From contig NZ_BMXU01000001.1 of the NCBI RefSeq assembly GCF_014651915.1, forward strand, positions 1,619,501 through 1,683,500: 64,000 nt of DNA, written 5' to 3'. Source of the stretch: Parvularcula lutaonensis. Its GTDB lineage: Bacteria; Pseudomonadota; Alphaproteobacteria; Caulobacterales; Parvularculaceae. This document shows positions 21,630-30,041 of the stretch, in pieces. Both the position numbers and the translations under genes were made by a program. The notes beneath the pieces were generated by a model. It was not told the DNA's origin. It searched no databases and saw only the letters and a list, made by a program, of their open reading frames with translations. How positions within the stretch are numbered: position 1 is the stretch's first letter; each line of letters begins with the position of its first letter.

Positions 21630-22817
21630 ATGTTCGATCTCTTTGGGCGGATCGTGGCGGTGTTTGACACGCCTGCCGGGATGGCAATCCTCGGGCTTGC
21701 TGTTCTTGCCTTCGCTGGCCTCTTCATTGCCGTTTTTTGGGATACGATCCGGATTCCCCGCCGCGACGATGTTGATGGCGGCAGCGCCGAAATCGCGCCG
21801 CCACCACTGATGGCGCCGGAACTTGTCCACCGCGAGGCCGATGAGGGCTGGATCTACGACCGACCGCATCTCGTTCGAAACGGGGTTCTACTCGGCCTCG
21901 GGATCCTCTGCGTCGTGGTTGGCGCCATGTTCGTCCAGAGCCTCGGTGACAGCCCGACCCGGATTGCCGATGATCGCGCCGTCGCGCCGGGGGTCGATAC
22001 GCGCGATGCAGCTGCTGCTCCTGACCGCCAGCTCCCGCCAAACCCGCCGCTCAGGACCGTCGGGAACAGCACGGTCAGCGGCCTGCTCGGATCATCGAAG
22101 GGGCACATCAATCTCTGCCGCGAAGAAGGCTCGCTCGCCGAACTCTATGTCGAGACCTGCGCAGGCGACGCCGCCGTCCGTTTCGATCTCCTCCGCTTCA
22201 CCGTCGGCGATCAGTTCGTCCTCCGGCCGACCTGGCGCGAAGCAGCGCCGACCTTCGTGGGATCGAACAGCCATGCAGCCCCCTTCACCTTCAGCGAAGC
22301 CGTCGACTTCGCGACGCCGGAGACGATGACGCCGCAATCCTATGACGGGTTCCTCGTCATCGGTGTCGGAGAGCCCGGCGATGCCCAGGCGCGGGAGGAG
22401 GCCCTGCGTGACTTCGCGATCGCCAAGCTATCGGGCGGCGACCGGAGCGAGTGCGAGACATCGCAACGGGTCTACTCGATGAGCGCGGGCTTCAACGAGA
22501 AACCCATCGAGGCGCTCAAACAACAACGCGCGATGGTCGCTGACCTCCGCAAGCGGGCCCGCCGCGATGCCAAGGCGCGCGCGGAGCTTCCGGATGCTGA
22601 GGAAAGGCTCGCAGCGATGGAGCTGATGATCGTCGAGAAACCAGCCCCGATCGTCGTGGGCATCAGCACTGATCCGCTGTCCTCCGACCCCGACCAGGAC
22701 ATGATGCGCGCGGCGCGCGAATTCGTCCGGAGGTATGCGGACGAGCTTCAGATCGATGTCAGTTCCGTCGCCTTGCGGTCGATGCCTGTCTGCGCGCGAG
22801 GCGAGGCATCGCTTTGA
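21630..22817 (+). CDS. Membrane-anchored protein of unknown function
   Basis: A 395-residue protein from the ATG at 21630 (a TTG at 21609 is also open). A first membrane helix covers about residues 15-40 and a second about 90-112, then some 280 residues of soluble, probably periplasmic, sequence. Four Cys residues (NLCREE, ETCAGD, SECETS and PVCARG) could form disulfides. A helical segment rich in Arg, Glu and Ala lies near residues 290-340. No domain is recognised. Its stop overlaps the TTG start of the GST-like gene (TTGA), suggesting an operon with it and exonuclease III. Confidence 0.7.
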   Translation: MFDLFGRIVAVFDTPAGMAILGLAVLAFAGLFIAVFWDTIRIPRRDDVDGGSAEIAPPPLMAPELVHREADEGWIYDRPHLVRNGVLLGLGILCVVVGAMFVQSLGDSPTRIADDRAVAPGVDTRDAAAAPDRQLPPNPPLRTVGNSTVSGLLGSSKGHINLCREEGSLAELYVETCAGDAAVRFDLLRFTVGDQFVLRPTWREAAPTFVGSNSHAAPFTFSEAVDFATPETMTPQSYDGFLVIGVGEPGDAQAREEALRDFAIAKLSGGDRSECETSQRVYSMSAGFNEKPIEALKQQRAMVADLRKRARRDAKARAELPDAEERLAAMELMIVEKPAPIVVGISTDPLSSDPDQDMMRAAREFVRRYADELQIDVSSVALRSMPVCARGEASL

Positions 22818-23425
22818 CCTCAGGCACGCTCTTCGGGTCGACAACTTCTCCCTATGTCCGCATGACCCGGCTGGTCCGCAGCCGGTCCGGGGCTGAAAGC
22901 TTTGTTGCGTTCGAAGTGGCCGACGCTTGGAAGGAGAGCTACCGGGCGGTCAACCCGCTCGGCAAGGTGCCTGCCCTGGTCCTCGACAATGGCGTGGCCT
23001 GTCTCGAGACGACGCTGATCTGCCGTACCCTGATGGGGATAGGGGGAACGGACCTCCTGCCCGCAGCGCAGATGGAGAGGGTGCAGGAAGAGGCTGACGT
23101 CGCCCTGATGATCGGGCTGCTCGATCTCGGCGTCGCCTTTCTTCTCGAAGACCGGCGGGATCCGGCCGAGCAATCGAAGACATGGCAGGCCCGGCGCTTG
23201 CGTGGGATCGAAGCGGCCCTGCCCATGGTGGAGAGCGCCGCCCGGCGCGCCGCCCGGCGGCCACGGGGATACGGCGCGATCGCCCTCGTCTCCGCCCTCG
23301 ACTGGTTCTCCTTCAGGCATGAAGGTCGCGTCCACTGGCGTGAGGCATGCCCTGTGGCGACCGAGGTGGTTGACGGGTTGCTGCGCGAAGAGGATGTGGC
23401 GAAAACAGATCCCCGCAACGCCTGA
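22814..23425 (+). CDS. Glutathione S-transferase-like protein
   Basis: A 203-residue protein with the thioredoxin-like start of GSTs (LFGSTTSPYVRMTRL) and NPLGKVPALVLDNG, the conserved cis-Pro and strand of the glutathione site, followed by an all-helical C-terminal domain. The catalytic position reads SPY, a Ser-type or non-Cys form. Some conserved features such as the usual ES glutathione-binding pair are replaced by LETT. Translation likely starts at a TTG that overlaps the preceding stop by four bases. It is followed after 11 bases by exonuclease III. Confidence 0.82.
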   Translation: MTSGTLFGSTTSPYVRMTRLVRSRSGAESFVAFEVADAWKESYRAVNPLGKVPALVLDNGVACLETTLICRTLMGIGGTDLLPAAQMERVQEEADVALMIGLLDLGVAFLLEDRRDPAEQSKTWQARRLRGIEAALPMVESAARRAARRPRGYGAIALVSALDWFSFRHEGRVHWREACPVATEVVDGLLREEDVAKTDPRNA

Positions 23426-23436
23426 GCACCCCTTCC

Positions 23437-24243
23437 ATGCGTCTCGTCACTTGGAACATCAATTCCGTTCGCTTGCGCATCGCTTCGGTGCAGCGGTTCC
23501 TCGAAGAAGAGCAGCCGGACGTTCTCTGCCTTCAGGAAACCAAGTGCCACGACGACCAGTTTCCGCGGAAGGCATTCGAGAAGGTCGGCTATCCACATCT
23601 CGCGATCAGTGGGCAGAAGGGTTATCACGGCGTTGCCATTGCGAGCCGTGTCCCGTTCGAGGACCCCGATCCCATGGGTTTTTGCAAGAACGGAGACGCG
23701 AGGCACATCGCCGTGACCCTTCCGGGGGGAGTGCGGCTTCACAATTTCTACGTTCCCGCAGGCGGCGACATCCCCGACCCGCAAGCGAACGACAAGTTCG
23801 CCCACAAGCTCCATTTCGTGGAGCAGATGACCAAGACCTTCGCAAAGAACAAGGACCAGCCACGGATCGTTGTCGGGGACCTCAACATCGCACCGGAAGA
23901 GAACGACGTCTGGTCGCACAAGCAGCTCCTGAAGGTCGTCTCCCACACCCCGGTCGAAACCGAAGCGATGAAACAGCTCATCAGGCGCGGCGGCTTCATC
24001 GACGTGGCGCGCGAGCTGATCCCAGGCGACGAGAAAGTCTATTCGTGGTGGTCCTACCGGGCGAAGGACTGGGCTGCTTCTGACCGGGGCCGCCGGCTCG
24101 ACCACATCTGGGTGACGGAGCCGCTGCGCATGGCAGCGCTCGCGAAGGGGCGGGAAGCCTTCCGCGTGCATCGAGACGTGCGCGGATGGGAGCGCCCCTC
24201 AGACCATGCGCCAGTCAGGCTCGATCTTGACTTCAGCGCATAG
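23437..24243 (+). CDS. xth: Exodeoxyribonuclease III
   Basis: A 268-residue AP endonuclease and 3'-5' exonuclease acting in base excision repair. Family signatures are all present: MRLVTWNINSVRLR, CLQETKCHDDQFP, GYHGVAIASR, VVGDLNIAPEENDVW, RRLDHIWVT and the terminal SDHAPVRLDLD. These supply the metal-binding Asn, Glu, Asp and the catalytic His. Normal length. It is the last gene of a short plus-strand run and is followed by a terminator shared with the convergent MarR gene. Confidence 0.96.
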   Translation: MRLVTWNINSVRLRIASVQRFLEEEQPDVLCLQETKCHDDQFPRKAFEKVGYPHLAISGQKGYHGVAIASRVPFEDPDPMGFCKNGDARHIAVTLPGGVRLHNFYVPAGGDIPDPQANDKFAHKLHFVEQMTKTFAKNKDQPRIVVGDLNIAPEENDVWSHKQLLKVVSHTPVETEAMKQLIRRGGFIDVARELIPGDEKVYSWWSYRAKDWAASDRGRRLDHIWVTEPLRMAALAKGREAFRVHRDVRGWERPSDHAPVRLDLDFSA

Positions 24244-24246
24244 AAA

Positions 24247-24271
24247 AACCCCCGCGCGGGGCGCGGGGGTT
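24247..24271 (-). terminator. GC-rich terminator between xth and the MarR gene
   Basis: AACCCCCGCGC and GCGCGGGGGTT flank a three-base loop. On the minus strand the hairpin is followed by TTTTTC with a run of T, so it best serves the MarR/H1-like gene; on the plus strand it can still help end xth. Confidence 0.85.
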
Positions 24272-24299
24272 CGCTGAAGATCAGCCGCTTGCGCGGAGA

Positions 24300-24929
24300 T
24301 TACTTCTTCTTCGCGGCCTTCCGGCGCGTGGTCTTCTTGGCGGCTTTCTTGGCCGGAGCTTTCTTGGCTGCGGTCTTCTTGGCCGGAGCTTTCTTCTTGG
24401 CAGCCTTCTTGGCCGGGGCCTTCTTCTTGGCCGGAGCCTTCTTCTTGGCAGCGGCTTTCTTCTTGGCCGGGCGCTTCGGCGCCATTTGTTCCGCTTCGAT
24501 CTTGTCGAGAGCTTCGGCGTAGGACTTGAGCGCCTTCATGAAGCCCGACTGCTGGGTCTTCGGCAGCAGGTTGAGCGCTTCTTGCTCGGCCTTCGTGACC
24601 TTGGGTTCGTGGCTGGCAAGGATTTTCTTGCCGGCCGCGGTCAGCTTGACCGAGTTGGCGCGGGCGTCGTCCTTGGTGCGGGAGCGGGCGACGTAACCTT
24701 TCGAGGTCAGGCGCGCGATCATGTCAGCAAGGGTCGAACGGTCGATTCCGGTGCGGCGGACGAGGTCCGTCTGCGATAGGCCTTCTTTCTCGCTGATCGC
24801 GTGAAGGACTGTAAACTGACGGGCGGTCAGGCCCTTGGAGCCGACTGCTTTCTTGTACAGGTCGTCTGCATATTGTTGCGCCCGGCGAAGGAGATGTCCC
24901 GGGCTTTCTTCCAGCGCGTATTTCGCCAT
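24300..24929 (-). CDS. MarR-family regulator fused to a histone-H1-like Lys/Ala/Pro tail
   Basis: A 209-residue protein. Residues 1 to about 145 are a MarR winged helix: helix 1, then [13 protein letters not shown], the recognition segment [20 protein letters not shown], and the wing [12 protein letters not shown]. The last 60 residues are almost pure Lys, Ala and Pro with repeated AKKKAP-type units, like the C-terminal tail of histone H1 or bacterial H1-like proteins, and should bind DNA nonspecifically. MarR proteins usually end where the tail begins. It is divergent from the Nudix gene and has its own terminator. Confidence 0.93.
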   Translation of the reverse strand: MAKYALEESPGHLLRRAQQYADDLYKKAVGSKGLTARQFTVLHAISEKEGLSQTDLVRRTGIDRSTLADMIARLTSKGYVARSRTKDDARANSVKLTAAGKKILASHEPKVTKAEQEALNLLPKTQQSGFMKALKSYAEALDKIEAEQMAPKRPAKKKAAAKKKAPAKKKAPAKKAAKKKAPAKKTAAKKAPAKKAAKKTTRRKAAKKK

Positions 24930-25005
24930 GATGTCACTCGCTTTTTGACGTCTTTGGCGCGGAAAGCCGCGCCGGGTTCAAGTTATTGAGGCGGCAACCT
25001 CACAC

Positions 25006-25020
25006 TGTTCGAAAAGAACA
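25006..25020. promoter_or_regulatory. Palindrome in the MarR-Nudix intergenic region
   Basis: TGTTC-GAAAA-GAACA, a perfect 5-bp inverted repeat, lies 77 bases upstream of the MarR ATG; a second small palindrome GACA-CGT-TGTC is at 25052-25062. Either could be a regulator site in this 242-base divergent region. Two TTGACA-like boxes (25037 and 25050) face the Nudix gene but lack a convincing -10. Confidence 0.35.
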
Positions 25021-25171
25021 CCGGACGCTGATCGCCTTGACATCGGCGTTTGACACGTTGTCCTTAACGAACGCTTGCCAATTTGAGTGCTTCGCACACG
25101 GATGCAAGACTTTTTGGCTCCGAAACGATACGGTCGCGGAGAATCTTGCAGTAGATCGACTGGATTTGATG

Positions 25172-25708
25172 ATGAGCACCGATAATCTGGACCCCGAATT
25201 TGATACAAAAATCCCTGATGGCGATGATCGGGAGCGGAACGTCTGCACCCGGTGTGGCTTTATTGCCTACGAGAACCCGAAAGTCGTCACGGGCAGCGTC
25301 GCAACGTCGCCAGACGGACGAATCCTCCTCTGCAAGCGAGCAATTGAGCCGCGCAAAGGCTTCTGGACGTTGCCCGCAGGCTATATGGAACTTGGGGAAA
25401 CGGTCGAACAGTCAGCACGCCGAGAAGCATGGGAAGAGGCGCGTGCGGAGCTCGAACTGGACCAGGTGCTGGCCCTCTACTCCGTGCCCCGCATCTCGCA
25501 GGTACAAGTTATGTTCCGCGCGCGGCTCATGAACCCGGACACAATTGCCGCGGGCCCCGAGAGCGAAGATGTCAGTCTTGTGACGTGGGAGGACATTCCC
25601 TGGACGGAGCTGGCCTTCCCGACGGTCTACTGGGCCCTCAATCATTTCAAGGAGATCGAGGGTGAGACGAGCTTCGTGCCCTTCTCCAACCCACAGGACG
25701 GGGTTTGA
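25172..25708 (+). CDS. Nudix hydrolase with short zinc-ribbon start
   Basis: A 178-residue protein starting at one of two tandem ATGs (25169, 25172); the frame is open further upstream but that part is not protein-like. An N-terminal CTRCGFIAYENPKVV is typical of zinc-ribbon Nudix enzymes, although only one CxxC is seen. The Nudix box is GYMELGETVEQSARREAWEEA, with the usual last Gly replaced by Ala-Arg. Such enzymes cleave nucleoside-diphosphate-X compounds such as ADP-ribose or NADH. The end stops three bases from the convergent ispZ end. Confidence 0.88.
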   Translation: MSTDNLDPEFDTKIPDGDDRERNVCTRCGFIAYENPKVVTGSVATSPDGRILLCKRAIEPRKGFWTLPAGYMELGETVEQSARREAWEEARAELELDQVLALYSVPRISQVQVMFRARLMNPDTIAAGPESEDVSLVTWEDIPWTELAFPTVYWALNHFKEIEGETSFVPFSNPQDGV

Positions 25709-25711
25709 GCC

Positions 25712-26371
25712 TCAGTCCTTCTTTTCGTCTAGATTGGCGTGCTTCATCAGGAAGGGCGCGTTGGCCGCGATGAAGGCGAAATAGGCGATGGTGAAGCCGA
25801 TGCCCTTGATGGTGAGCCACCAGCCTTCCTGCCCTATCGGAACGAGCGTTCGCCACAGAGCTTCGTTGGCGAGAGCCATGGCTGCGTTGAAGGCGATGAA
25901 CCGCCAGGTGAAGGTGCGCCACGCCTCCCCGGACATCTCGATTGCGCCGTCGAACAGGATGCGCAGGAAATTCCGCCCCGTCAGGAGTCCCGCAGCGAGG
26001 GCTCCGCTGGTCAGGCCATAGACGATCGTCGGCTTCACATAGAAGAAACGCTTGTCCTGGAAGACGAAGGTCATGATCCCAAGGCCGATCACCAACACGC
26101 CCGTGACGGCGAGAAGCGGCACGATCCGCTCGGTCCGGTAGACCGAATATCCGAAGGCGGCGATGAACGCCGGCATGAAAAGGGCGAGGCCGGTATAAAG
26201 ACGCCCCTCATCGCCTGCGAACAACTCCGTCCCAAAGGCGCTATCGAGCATCGGTCCGAGAGTGCCGTTGAGGACATAGCCAAGGAGCAGCACCGCGATC
26301 GGGCCGAACTCCACCGCCAGCTTTTCATTGCCTTCAAGCTTGATTGGTCCGGTACCGGGCGCCTGTTCCAT
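25712..26371 (-). CDS. Inner-membrane septation protein IspZ/YciB family
   Basis: A 219-residue membrane protein with about six helices, starting at the ATG at 26371 (MEQAPGTGP). The family pattern is seen in LAVEFGPIAVLLLGY, VFQDKRFFYVKPTIVYGL and the conserved MSGEAWRTFTWRFIAFNAAMALANE segment. YciB/IspZ proteins affect cell-envelope synthesis and septation. It lies 22 bases after ftsY in the same direction; the ftsY-ispZ order is common in alphaproteobacteria and supports the call. Confidence 0.93.
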   Translation of the reverse strand: MEQAPGTGPIKLEGNEKLAVEFGPIAVLLLGYVLNGTLGPMLDSAFGTELFAGDEGRLYTGLALFMPAFIAAFGYSVYRTERIVPLLAVTGVLVIGLGIMTFVFQDKRFFYVKPTIVYGLTSGALAAGLLTGRNFLRILFDGAIEMSGEAWRTFTWRFIAFNAAMALANEALWRTLVPIGQEGWWLTIKGIGFTIAYFAFIAANAPFLMKHANLDEKKD

Positions 26372-26393
26372 GCATTGTCCTTTGTGCTGATCG

Positions 26394-27668
26394 TCAGACT
26401 TCGGCAGTGAGGGCCTTGGCGAAGTCCCTGGCATCGAAGGGGCGGAGGTCGTCAATGCCTTCGCCGATGCCGATATAGTGGATGGGCAGGGCGAACTGGT
26501 CGCCCAAGGCTACCAGAATGCCGCCCCGTGCCGTGCCGTCAAGTTTCGTCATGACAAGGCCGGTGACGCCGGCAATGTCCGTGAACGTCTTCGCCTGACT
26601 GATGGCATTCTGCCCCACCGTTGCGTCGAGCACCAACAGTGTGTCGTGCGGCGCGTCGGGAGCGAGTTTCTTGATGACGCGGACGATCTTGGCGAGCTCA
26701 TCCATCAGCTCGCTGCGGTTCTGCAGGCGGCCAGCCGTGTCGATCAGGACAACGTCGTGGCCGTTCTTCTTCGCTTCCTCGATCGCATCGAAGGCGAGGC
26801 CCGCGGCATCGGCACCATGGGGGCGCGTGACCACCGGAGCGCCGGTCCGCTCGCCCCAAACCTTGAGCTGCTCGATAGCCGCGGCGCGGAAGGTATCGCC
26901 CGCGGCCAGGAGCACTGAATGGCCCTCGGCCGTGAACTTCGCGGCCAGCTTACCGATCGTCGTCGTCTTGCCCGCACCATTCACGCCGACCACGAGGATG
27001 ACATGAGGTTGGTTGGCCTTGTCGATCACCAGCGGTTTTTCAAGGGGTGCCAGGGTTTCCGAGATGACGTCCGCGAGGATTGCCTTGACCTCCTCGTCGG
27101 TGACGTCCTGTCCGACGCGTTCCTTCCGCAAACGGCTGATGACGCGTTCGGTCGGCGCGAGGCCGAGGTCGGCCGAGATCAGCAGGTCCTCGAGCTCTTC
27201 GAGGGTCTCCTCGTCGAGCTTCTTCTTCGTGAAGATGTCGGAGACGCCGCCAGCAAGCCTCGAGGAGGTGCGCGCGAGGCCTTCGGTCAGCCTGCTGAAG
27301 AAGCCCTTCTTCTTCTTTGGCTCGTCCGCTGCGCGCTCAGGATCGGGCTCTCTGGGAGAGGACTCCCGATCCGCTGCATCCTCCAGCGCCATGGACTGGG
27401 ATTCTTCCGTGTCTTCCGCGGCAATGCCGCCTTCCTCCGCAGGCGTCTCGTGCAGGAAGGTCGCTTCGCCGGCCTCGGTGTCTTCCTCGACCGTGGCGGC
27501 ATGGACTTCGCGCTCGGCGCTTCGGCCCAGGTCGGGGGCCAGGTCTTCGGCGACCTGCGGCGACGTCTCATCGGGCCGCGAGGTTTCCTCGACGTCTGGT
27601 GCTTGCGGCTCGTGCTCCTTCCTCCGTCCGAAGAGGCGCGCCATGAAGCCTTTCTTCTCTTCTGCCAT
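26394..27668 (-). CDS. ftsY: Signal recognition particle receptor FtsY
   Basis: A 424-residue SRP GTPase receptor that docks ribosome-nascent-chain complexes at the membrane. AAGGAG precedes the ATG at 27668. The first 125 residues are acidic (the A domain), then the N domain with a four-helix bundle, then the G domain: VVGVNGAGKTTTIGKLA, DTAGRLQNRSEL and TKLDGTARGG. The end GEGIDDLRPFDARDFAKAL is typical. It follows mtaB after a 280-base gap that holds no gene I can support. Confidence 0.96.
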   Translation of the reverse strand: MAEEKKGFMARLFGRRKEHEPQAPDVEETSRPDETSPQVAEDLAPDLGRSAEREVHAATVEEDTEAGEATFLHETPAEEGGIAAEDTEESQSMALEDAADRESSPREPDPERAADEPKKKKGFFSRLTEGLARTSSRLAGGVSDIFTKKKLDEETLEELEDLLISADLGLAPTERVISRLRKERVGQDVTDEEVKAILADVISETLAPLEKPLVIDKANQPHVILVVGVNGAGKTTTIGKLAAKFTAEGHSVLLAAGDTFRAAAIEQLKVWGERTGAPVVTRPHGADAAGLAFDAIEEAKKNGHDVVLIDTAGRLQNRSELMDELAKIVRVIKKLAPDAPHDTLLVLDATVGQNAISQAKTFTDIAGVTGLVMTKLDGTARGGILVALGDQFALPIHYIGIGEGIDDLRPFDARDFAKALTAEV

Positions 27669-27948
27669 CGGGCTGCTCCTTCTTTGTTGCGCGCCTGGTT
27701 GATATGGGCCCGGTCCGTCGGGGCGGGAACCCGTGCCGGGACCTTTCCCGCGAAGCCGCCTCTCTATCGGCCTCGAAGGCCAAGATAAACAGGGGCGCCG
27801 TTGGATCCCGAACGTCCATCTTCAGCCGCTTGGCCACCGATGTTTCCGGCTGGCTTGCCCGGGATTGCCAACGACAGGAACGGCCATGCCGGGTTCCTCG
27901 ATTGATGGATACGAACGGAGAAGCGCCGAGCGTGGTTCCCGAACCGGG

Positions 27949-29166
27949 CTAACCTGCCGAGGCGACGAGATGCCGCCCGTCCTGTTTCCCGAGGCGTGCC
28001 ACCACGCGGTCACCGGGAGAAAGCGGGGTGCCGGTAGCGAAGTGGACATCCGTAAAATCGGCAAGCCTGCCGCGCGGCGCACCGTGCTTGATTTCTTCGA
28101 TCAGGACTTCGGCCGTCCGCCCGGTGCGGGCATCAAGATGCCGGGCAAGGGCCTCGCCAGCGGCTGCCCGAAGGCGCGCCGCCCGGTCCTTCACGACATC
28201 GCGCGGTAGCTGGGGCATCCGCGCTGCGGGCGTTCCTGCGCGCGGGCTGAAGGGGAAGACGTGGACATAGGCAAGGTCGCATTCGGCCACGAGGTCGAGC
28301 GAGGCCTTGAACATCTCCTCCGTCTCCGTTGGGAAGCCAGCGATCAGATCCGCGCCGAAGGCGATACCGGGCCGGGCATCGCGGAGCCGATGGCAGAGGT
28401 CGATCGCATCCTGACGGCTATGGCGCCGCTTCATCCGCTTCAGGATCATGTCGTGGCCGGCCTGAAGCGAAAGGTGCGCGTAAGGAGCGATCCGCTCGAC
28501 ACCGGTCATCAGGCGGAAGAGCCGGTCGTCGATCTCGGCCCCGTCGATCGAGGACAGCCTGATCCAGATATCGTCAGGAAGCCGATCATTGAGCGCTTCG
28601 ACAAGATGTCCGAGAGACAGCCCTTCACCGAGGTCAGGTCCCCACGAGGTGAGGTCGACGCCGGTGAGGACGATCTCCTTGGCGCCGCGCTCGACAAGCT
28701 CCATGGCGCGGTCGCAGGCCTCCGCTACCGGGAGCGAACGGGCGTCGCCTCGTCCGTAGGGGATGATGCAGAAGGTGCACCGGTGATCGCAGCCATTCTG
28801 CACGGCCAAGGGCGCACGGACGTCGATCGAGCGCGGGCGGACGGGCGCCGTTTCCGGCAGCTTCCATGCTGCGGGGTCGAGCTTGCGCCCGTTAGGAATG
28901 CGCCGGGCCACTTCCGGCATGGCTTCGAAGGCTTCAGGCTCGAGTTCGGCTGCGCAGCCCGTCACCACGACGGGGCGGCCGGGGTTCTGTTTCGCGGCGC
29001 GGCGAATGGCCTGGCGGCTCTGGCGCACCGCTTCTCTTGTCACCGCGCAGGTGTTGACGATCACTGGCGCCGTCCCACCCTCTTCCGCAAGATTCGCCAT
29101 CGCCTCGGTTTCCGAGGCGTTGAGGCGGCAGCCGAGATTGACAGTGATGGCGCGGTTCTCGCTCAT
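27949..29166 (-). CDS. mtaB: tRNA methylthiotransferase MtaB (t6A37 to ms2t6A37)
   Basis: A 405-residue radical-SAM enzyme that adds a methylthio group to t6A at position 37 of ANN-decoding tRNAs. The N-terminal UPF0004 cluster Cys residues are in NLGCRLN, VNTCAVT and VTGCAAE; the radical-SAM cluster is NGCDHRCTFC, and a TRAM-like end follows. The ATG at 29166 gives MSENRAITVNLG; an ATG at 29175 would add three residues. It lies 44 bases after dapF, as in many alphaproteobacteria, and 280 bases before ftsY. Confidence 0.94.
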   Translation of the reverse strand: MSENRAITVNLGCRLNASETEAMANLAEEGGTAPVIVNTCAVTREAVRQSRQAIRRAAKQNPGRPVVVTGCAAELEPEAFEAMPEVARRIPNGRKLDPAAWKLPETAPVRPRSIDVRAPLAVQNGCDHRCTFCIIPYGRGDARSLPVAEACDRAMELVERGAKEIVLTGVDLTSWGPDLGEGLSLGHLVEALNDRLPDDIWIRLSSIDGAEIDDRLFRLMTGVERIAPYAHLSLQAGHDMILKRMKRRHSRQDAIDLCHRLRDARPGIAFGADLIAGFPTETEEMFKASLDLVAECDLAYVHVFPFSPRAGTPAARMPQLPRDVVKDRAARLRAAAGEALARHLDARTGRTAEVLIEEIKHGAPRGRLADFTDVHFATGTPLSPGDRVVARLGKQDGRHLVASAG

Positions 29167-29210
29167 GGCGCCCATCTGCGGCCCAAAGGCGCCGTGGACA
29201 AGTCCCGTGG

Positions 29211-30041
29211 CTAGAAGACGCCCTTGCGCCGGAGCTGCACCGGGCCGGCCATCAGGACATGTCCGGTCTTCTCGTCCCATGTGATGTGCAGGGTCCCTCC
29301 ATCGGCACGGATCGCAGAGCTTCGCCCTGTCAGGCCGCGACGTGCTGCGGAGACCAGAGTGGCGCAGGCGGCCGTGCCGCAGGCCCGGGTGATCCCGACG
29401 CCACGCTCCCACGTCCTGAGTCGCAGGCCGCCGTCCTCCCGGCTGACGACGGAGACGTTGCATCTCTCAGGGAAAAGCGCGTGGTTCTCGATGGTGGGTC
29501 CGAACGCTGCAAGATCGGTGGCCTCAGCATCCGTCACGAAGAACACCGCGTGGGGATTGCCCATCGAGACGCCGGCGGGCGGCTCCAGCCCGTGCCGCTG
29601 GAGGAGGCCGGGAGGCAAGGGAAGGGCGATGGTATCGTCGACCGCTTCGCTCAGCGGGATGTCCCTCCAGCCGAGCCGGGGAGCCCCCATATCGACCTCG
29701 ATCTGGCCGCTGGCGCGGGAGGCATGAAGCTCACCCGAAGGGCTGCCGAAACGAAGGATTTCGCCGCCCTCTTCGTCGAAGAGGAGGCTGGCGATGCACC
29801 GGGCGGCATTGCCGCAGGCACCGGCTTCACTGCCATCGGCGTTCCAGATACGCATCGCAGGGCCTTCGATGAGGCCGATGACCTGGTCGCAGCCATATGG
29901 CCCCGAACGGTCACCTAGCGCGCGGGCAGCATCAGTGGTCATCGTCCCTCCGTCGCGGAGATCAACGATCACGAAGTCATTGCCTGCCCCGTCCATGATC
30001 CAGAAGGGGCGGCCTTCGAGGGGCTCGAGCGGATCAGTCAT
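29211..30041 (-). CDS. dapF: Diaminopimelate epimerase
   Basis: A 276-residue enzyme converting LL- to meso-diaminopimelate for peptidoglycan and lysine. The two catalytic Cys residues are in AGACGNAARC and TRACGTAACAT; FWIMDGAGNDFVIVD is the usual N-terminus. The ATG at 30041 overlaps the TGA of the preceding membrane gene by one base (TGATG), indicating translational coupling. dapB of the same pathway is at 5 kb but in a separate operon with dnaJ. Confidence 0.95.
   Translation of the reverse strand: MTDPLEPLEGRPFWIMDGAGNDFVIVDLRDGGTMTTDAARALGDRSGPYGCDQVIGLIEGPAMRIWNADGSEAGACGNAARCIASLLFDEEGGEILRFGSPSGELHASRASGQIEVDMGAPRLGWRDIPLSEAVDDTIALPLPPGLLQRHGLEPPAGVSMGNPHAVFFVTDAEATDLAAFGPTIENHALFPERCNVSVVSREDGGLRLRTWERGVGITRACGTAACATLVSAARRGLTGRSSAIRADGGTLHITWDEKTGHVLMAGPVQLRRKGVF

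Noticed and set aside
25006-25020. LexA box in the MarR-Nudix gap
   Set aside because: Alphaproteobacterial LexA sites are GTTC-N7-GTTC direct repeats; this is GTTC-GAAAA-GAAC, an inverted repeat with a five-base spacer.
27568-27837. 89-codon open frame overlapping the ftsY start on the minus strand
   Set aside because: Arg/Pro-rich, largely overlaps ftsY in another frame, and has no family features; the 27669-27948 gap is left without a gene.
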